Below are positions 58,284 to 64,000 of a stretch of 64,000 nt of DNA, piece after piece. Origin of the DNA: Mucidula mucida (Eukaryota; Basidiomycota; Agaricomycetes; Agaricales; Physalacriaceae); assembly GCA_015501055.1 (NCBI GenBank), contig JADNYV010000001.1, forward strand, positions 1,426,001 through 1,490,000, in the 5' to 3' direction. The translations under genes and the position numbers were made by a program. Below the pieces are notes generated by a model. It did not search any database and was not told the origin of the DNA. It worked only from the letters and a program-made list of their open reading frames with translations. Within the stretch, counting starts at the first letter, position 1. Each line of letters opens with the position of its first letter.

Positions 58284-60970
58284 ATGGGATTCTGCAGAAG
58301 ATGCGGTGACATTGTGGTGGGCACGCGGTGCAAGTGTGGTGGCACCGCTGTCGGTATGTCCTCGTTGTCGGCCGCTTCGTCCAGTTTGCTCACGTATAAC
58401 AGCCCCAGTTGTCCCATGGAACCAAGGCCAAGATAAGGACAGTTCTAATGACCCTTGGTCGCGCACATATGTCGCTCGAGACCCCTCCCCCACCCGTCGA
58501 ACAACGACGACGACGACACCTTCAACATCGGCGGTAGCCGCGTCTGATCCAACAAAGCGCTTTCCTCGACCGCCCACACGATCCACCACTTCATCACAGC
58601 CAGCTGTCTTGGGGAACCGGATCTCAGCACATATTGCGTCAACGACGTCGCAACTGGGTCGCCCGTCATCTCCCCTCAAGCATTCTGTCGCTGCTCCAGA
58701 GGCCGATATCCTTCCCTCACCATCGCCGTATGACAAATCACTCTCAAAGGTGTATGGATCTGTTCTTCAGTCTCCGGAGAGCCTCGCAACCCATTCATGC
58801 GCTATATGTGCATCGGTGTTTCCCCCTGATGCCACTATATACCCCGACCCGACCACTACAGATGTTCAACGCTTCCTCTGTAGACCGTGCTTCACTTCCA
58901 ACGGAGGTTCCAAGGGCAACTGTCCGACGTGCTTACGCCCCGTTATCGCACTCAAATCCGAGGGCGGCTTCATAGAAGTTGATGGCAAGTGTTGGCATAA
59001 GCGATGCTTCAATTGCGAGGGGTGCTATAAGCACATTGGAGATGCGCCGATGGTTGATCTTCTGGGTCGACCGTCCTGTTCCGACTGTTTTGAGAATTGC
59101 CTCAAACGTGACCGAACGCCCAAGAAGCGGGAAAGCCTCAACGTCGCGGCTGGCAGTCCCGCCGAGGATCTTGGCCGCAAGAGTCGAGAGAGCAGTCCCA
59201 CCATTGCAGAATTAGAGATGCGTCTCGGCATCAACAAAAGCCGCGAGTCCAGTCCTTCAGTGGATTCGACGCGATTTAAACATAGCCCACGAATGTCTGT
59301 ATCTGCGCCATTCCCCCAATCACCTGGTTCTCCATCCACTCGAGCGTCATTACCAAGTCGATCTACTAGTATGGAACCATCAAGTCCTACTCCGCCGAGT
59401 CGCGGTAAATACGAACGCTTCAAGCCTGGAAATCTAACGCGTCGTAGTGTTGATCTCACATCACCCGTGACCTCTCCTGATACAACGCCACAAAAGGCAA
59501 CCACGGGCCAAAAGCTCATGAACAGGTTCTCCAGTCCTGCTTACACTCCTGATCATTCTCCACGGGTTCCCTCAAGTCCTCCGACCCCAGATCTTGTTTC
59601 GGACTTTTCTGACACGGCGACGATATCGTCATACATGTTGGATTCGCCGTTGGTACTGCCCTCCGATCCTGCGCCCCGTTCGTCTTTAAGCAAGCCACGC
59701 GTCGTCGACTCATCTGCCGATAACATTATTAGCGGGTTAGAAGTGAAGTCTAAATCTTCCTTGAAGTCCACGACCCCAGACCGAACGACCCAGACCTTAC
59801 CTCCAAACTCATCCTGTGCCAAATGCAGCAGACGTTTGTTTTCAATTTCTACCGGTGGAAGATATGTTACTGTGCCCGCCGAGGATGGTACCCTGGAGCA
59901 CTTCCATTCAAATTGCTTCAAATGTGCGGTCTGTGGGCTTTCGTTTAAGGAGGCTGCGCAAGGTCAAGCTATTTTCGTGAGAGGCCAATATGGACCTTCT
60001 CATCTTGAGGTGATATCTTACCTTTGATTCTATTCTCCTAGTTTGCTTATCTACGTTGCAGTGCGCCCCACCCAAACGCGTAAGCATGGGGTCTATACCT
60101 GGTTCTCCCAGTCGCAAGTCGCCCGTGTACAGTCCAAACTCCTCTCCTGGCAAATCCCCAGGCTATGCTTCAGGTTCTCCTATGCGAAGATCGCCTGCAC
60201 CCAGTCCCAAAGCGCCACCATCGCCGACTCCAGTATCTTCTCGATATCAGCGCCCAACGCCAACTGTCAACCCCAACGCATTTCCTAGATTCGGTGGTTC
60301 TTCTGCTTGTCCAGGATGCCATCAAAGTGTATCGATTATGGAACGGGGCGTCGTTCCTGGACCTCAAGGAACTCGTTGGCATGCATCCTGTTTAGTATGT
60401 GGCGGTAAACAACCAGTCTCCACGTTCCCAAGAGGAAGGCCGCCAAGGAATCCTGACGAACCAGGGTGTGGTAAACGTTTAGATAGCGCTGCCAAAACAG
60501 ACGGAGACGGCGGTGTTTGGTGTCGTGAATGCTTGGTGAAGACAATTCCGATGCTATTGCCATATTGCTAATCTACCTATCAGCTCTTATTGTCAAACCG
60601 AGCGTCCCCCCAGAACTCGCCGACACGAATGTCACTGGTGCCAAATTTGACGGGAATGCAGCCGCAGTTGACTGGCACTACTACCCTTGCTAGGCAGTTC
60701 ACCGGCGTGGGAAGTGGGGAAGGTTCCTTGTTAAGACATATGACCGGAGGTGGAACGAGCCCAACGAGGAGTATGAGCCCCACCAAACAGCTTGGGGACA
60801 CAACTTTACTCCGACAGCTGACTGGAGGCGGTGTGAACCGAAGTACCAGTCCTGTCAAACAGCTTGGTCTACGCCCCAGGCCTAAGAGTGTGATTGGGTC
60901 GAGGAGCAAGAGCATTGATGAAGGACGCGGAATGTTCTTGGTTCGCCAGATGACAGGAACCAAAACTTGA
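58284..60970 (+). CDS. LIM-domain protein with C-terminal RQxTGG repeats
   Basis: Likely paxillin/Pxl1-like cytoskeletal adaptor. The correct start is ATG 58284: MGFCRRCGDIVVGTRCKCGG, a Cys-rich N-terminus; exon 1 is 58284-58353 and a 49-nt intron joins APVVPWNQGQDKD. LIM 1: CAICASVF, CRPCF, CPTCLRPVIAL, HKRCFNCEGCYKHI, CSDCF. After a long Ser/Pro linker, LIM 2: CAKCSRRLFSI, HSNCFKCAVCGLSFKEA. LIM 3: CPGCHQSVSI, HASCLVCGGK, WCRECL. The last exon (after cctatcag) has repeats ARQFTG, LLRHMTGG, LLRQLTGG and LVRQMTG before the stop at 60968-60970. Upstream in-frame starts near 58192 would read through exon 1 in the wrong frame and are not used. Confidence 0.85.
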
Positions 60971-61787
60971 TGATTTCTTTTCATGACAAGGACTACTTTC
61001 CAAGATTTTTACGGACTAATCTGCTTTGACGCGAAAGCGAATCTACTAGAATATCATTGTATGTACGACTGTATACCAACTGTATACTGGCTGAGTGCGA
61101 TGAATCTCCCCAGCCCTGACACTGACAGTGCGGGGGTGATTGGACGGCTCTTGCCGAGAAGGTCTTGTTCCTTGTTTGAATTTCTTTCTGATGTCAGCGT
61201 TGTGGATTGCCTCCAGTCACCGTAACCGTCGTTATGGTGGATTTTCCCTAGCTGGTCGCGAGCATCATGCTTTTCTCAGGACCTTCTCCTTTCTTAACTT
61301 CATTTTGAAGGCCCCAGTGCTGGCCGCCGACCCGCTTTTCTAACCCCTCTTCAAATTCGGTTCTGTGAATATCTGCTGGAGTCGCTGGTCGGTTACAGGC
61401 TAGAGATTTCACTCCCGCTGGTCATTCGTTTTTCTATCACACTCCCTTTCGGCGAATGATCAGAACACCTGCACTCATTGGAACGGTCCTCGAAGCCTTC
61501 GGACAGCGTTTCGACGCATTGCTTTCGAGCACAGATTGGACGCGTAATATTGGCGGAGATTCAGATGAGCCTGAATCGCCGAGTGGAGAGTCTCACTCTT
61601 AGTGATGACAGCGCGGTGCGCCTTCAAGTTATATCTTGAATCATACTGGCTGAATGTCGTGTTTAGGTCGAGTCTATTCTCATGGATATACCGTTCTTCA
61701 CTGTTGGAATCATGACCTTTGGCATTTCGACCTTTCTTCTCATCATGAAACGTGTAACTCTGTAGGTTTTCCGCGTCCCAATTGAAG
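60971..61787. other. Spacer of about 820 bp, possibly with a small ORF
   Basis: Holds the end of the LIM gene and the promoter of the membrane-protein gene. One short open frame (61456-61602) is reported separately. Otherwise no gene, RNA gene or repeat was recognised. Confidence 0.5.
61456..61602 (+). CDS. Possible small ORF or terminal exon (48 aa)
   Basis: ATG 61456 gives MIRTPALIGTVLEAFGQRFD, then LLSSTDWTRNIGGDSDEPES, stop at 61600-61602. The frame is open upstream to a possible acceptor (ggttacag, about 61406), reading FTPAGHSFFYHTPFRR, so it could be a last exon of a short gene. Neither a start exon nor a homologue is evident. It may also act as an upstream ORF for the membrane gene. 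Confidence 0.25.
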   Translation: MIRTPALIGTVLEAFGQRFDALLSSTDWTRNIGGDSDEPESPSGESHS

Positions 61788-64000
61788 ATGGAACTCGTAT
61801 TCACGAAGTTGACATCTAGTCTCGGTCTTTGTTTATATTTTTCGGCACTGCTGGCATTTGCTGCCTCTATCTTCGATCTCAGCCAAATACTGGTGCGCGG
61901 CAGTTCCCAAGTTTCCTCCGGAGCGGGTATCGACACGGTGAGGGGCCTCATCAATACCAGAGAAGTGGCGCTTGCTCTGTCTTTGGGATTTCGCTACATC
62001 TTCTACTGGGCCTTTGTCTCGGAGCGTCCACAAAACGAGCCTTTCCCTTTCCGCAAAAGCGAATCATACATTCCCCGTTACCACGCGCACAGTAACAGCT
62101 GGCAGCGGTGGGGGTACCTCGGCTTTATCCTCAAGTGGGGTCTTTTGGGTCTTACTGTCGCGATTCCAACTCTCCAGATCATTTGGAGGATCGCGCAGCG
62201 GGAATTCGGCGTCATATACATGGTTGAATCGACAATGGAGATTGTGGTCTCTTCGCTGTTCATCCTCAAACTGTTCCTCAACATCTATCTTTCCACCGAG
62301 CGTCCTTGGTGGCGGCCCCTTGTTTCTTACCTGGCGCCGATTGGGGCGTTATCAATCAGTCTAGGTCTAGGTGTTGGGCAGCTCATCTTTTGTGAGTCAA
62401 TTCCTTACGGCTATTTACCCCGATTCTTGACGCATAGTCTAGTTGATTTATCTGACACGACTCTTGGCCACTTTCTGCAGGCCATCGAGCTGTACATTGC
62501 GATTGTGTACATCCTTGTTATCGTTTTTCTACCGGTTCGACGGCCGATGAGGCCACCTCGGAGTCCAACCTTACCAATGCAAACCCAGGTAGGGCGGAAC
62601 GAAAAGGAACAATATAGTGGACTCCCACGACCGGTCACAATGCCAGGACCTACTGAGCCTGGTGACGACCTACCCGAAATCGCCGTCGTAAATCGAAATC
62701 CGAACCTTGTATTCGACATCAAACCTTACCGTCCACCGAGCATCGTCAAGCCGTATACGCCACCCAACGTGGCCGAGCCCGTCAACCGCGATTTAGAAAG
62801 CGGGGACTACGTGATGTACGATGACGGTCCCGAAACCAACGACACCGATAGAAACCGTATTCAGATCATCACAACTCCCGCTGAGGATGATGATGCAGTT
62901 GGAACTTCTACGGAGCAATCAAAACGCAGTACGAGTGTTTCATTCTCTTCGTATTATATGCAGGAGCAGGACAGGCCTCCCAGCATACCTCTGCTACCAC
63001 CGTCATTCAGCCGCCCAGGCAATGATTCCCCGGTTTATGGTCTAAACGGTATCATAGACGCTGGTAGTACGTCGCGTCCTGATTCTGGTGTCTCTTTCCA
63101 GCGTACCCTTGAGACGGGGACTGTTCGCAGCAGCGAAACTTCTTTTGACGAGCTTCTGCGCCAACAGAACGAGCTTGATAAAAGCATTGCAGCATTGCGC
63201 TTATTCTCGCCTGATCCATCCTCTGAATCATTTCCAAAAGCATCCGAGGCCGAGCCCTCAACGGCGGCTAGACGTCCTAGTCATCCGCTCAGCGTAGCAG
63301 CAAGCTCCTCAAGTGGGCTCAAGGCAGATTCTTCGTCGGCAAGGAGCGAGTTTTCATTGAGCGTGTTTCCGGAGCCCCCAGTACTGAACAGACCGGTGTC
63401 TTCTTTCGGCCTACTAGAACCGAGGACTACACCTCCCATCTCTCGTTTCATACCAGCCGACGTGTCAGCGACTCGTAAGGACAGTTTTGAAGTTCCGTCC
63501 ATACCCACTTCGCCACATTTATTTGGTCCTGGTCATGAACGATATGACTCTGGGGGTACTCAGTACGACGTCACATCGTTCATTGGCGGTCAGTCTCTTC
63601 ACTTTATAGCTTCTTCAAGCATCCATTGATCGTTATTCAGATCTCACTGACCCGGCTCTACGGGGACAGCGTCCCGGCAGTGTGTTCAAAGGAGCAGGAG
63701 CAGAGTTGAGTGATGTTGAATCTGGTGATGAAAGTCCCGTCATTGTCACCGCTACCTCCGCTTTGGCGCGGTCAGCAAATGCTGTCATTGTCGGCAGTGC
63801 CACACCGTCGTTGACTGCCTTACCACCAAGGCAGGATAGTCTTGAAGGTGAGAGCGAGAACGACAAGTCTACTCCCAGTCTTCGGCCGTTCCTGTTGGGC
63901 AACGTGACTTCGTCACCAGCAATTTCGTCGCCTCTTTCCGGCACACCGTTGTCTGCTCCATACATCTCTCGCAATTCACCTGCCATCGGTCCTCGACGCC
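61788..64000 (+). CDS. Multipass membrane protein with long Ser-rich tail (3' end outside window)
   Basis: ATG 61788 gives MELVFTKLTSSLGLCLYFSA. Hydrophobic segments include LCLYFSALLAFAASIFD, VALALSLGFRYIFYWAFV, WGYLGFILKWGLLGLTVAIP, EIVVSSLFILKLFLNIYLS, LVSYLAPIGALSISLGLGVG, and LYIAIVYILVIVFLPVRRP, about six to seven helices. A long cytosolic Ser/Pro-rich tail follows (SKRSTSVSFSSYYMQEQD; helix SSETSFDELLRQQNELDKSI). After an intron (donor GGCG/gtcagt, acceptor attcag) the frame reads DLTDPALRGQRPGSVFKG and stays open to the window end. The overall layout (7TM-like body plus long tail) is receptor-like, but no known receptor motif is seen. Confidence 0.75.

Overview
The window is nuclear DNA of a filamentous basidiomycete, most likely an Agaricomycete. 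Nearly every gene is cut by short introns (mostly 45-60 nt, GT-AG, phase-preserving). Genes sit on both strands with 50-500 bp between them. Several families or architectures look basidiomycete-like: a DUF6593-like protein, a Rap1 with twin BRCT-like and Myb parts, a LIM protein with a CxxC start, a Rab5 with an acidic insert, and tandem secreted cupredoxins. I see no rRNA, convincing tRNA, CRISPR array, transposon, plasmid or viral element. Exon joins were worked out by hand from reading frame and splice signals, so spans are outer limits of multi-exon genes.

0-10 kb: 3' end of an unknown gene; RPB8 (shared Pol I/II/III subunit) divergent from MMM1 (ERMES tether); a small alpha/beta-hydrolase-like gene; a tubulin-tyrosine-ligase-like gene; a large DHX29-like DExH RNA helicase. 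10-20 kb: SWI1 (ARID subunit of SWI/SNF), a DUF1764 protein, TFIIH cyclin H, a secreted Ser/Thr-rich protein, a roughly 1 kb gene-poor gap, and a multipass membrane protein. 20-30 kb: RPC37/RPC5 of Pol III, a large unknown helical protein, a Ser-rich protein, a DUF6593-like protein, an alpha-arrestin and Rab5.

30-46.7 kb: an alginate-lyase-like secreted polysaccharide lyase, an acyl-CoA synthetase, a D-2-hydroxyglutarate/D-lactate dehydrogenase, a CNH-like plus GYF protein, Rap1, and the CDK11-like kinase / CBF5 divergent pair. 46.7-52 kb: a decayed gene, a tandem cupredoxin gene flanked by perfect palindromes, and a poorly resolved membrane-protein-like locus. 52-64 kb: a TEY MAP kinase (Fus3/Kss1 type), a SAP-like/coiled-coil protein, a flavocytochrome b2-like dehydrogenase, a LIM protein with C-terminal repeats, and a membrane protein running off the end.

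Most genes are housekeeping (transcription, chromatin, RNA, telomere, trafficking) and do not form one pathway. I found no coherent new system. The most unusual signals are about gene structure: a 4-nt microexon and a 16-nt microexon, each inside an enzyme active-site motif; several introns whose reading frame requires GC-AG splicing; a possible 59-nt spliced coding segment around a single-base indel; and the decayed gene at 47.3-48.4 kb.
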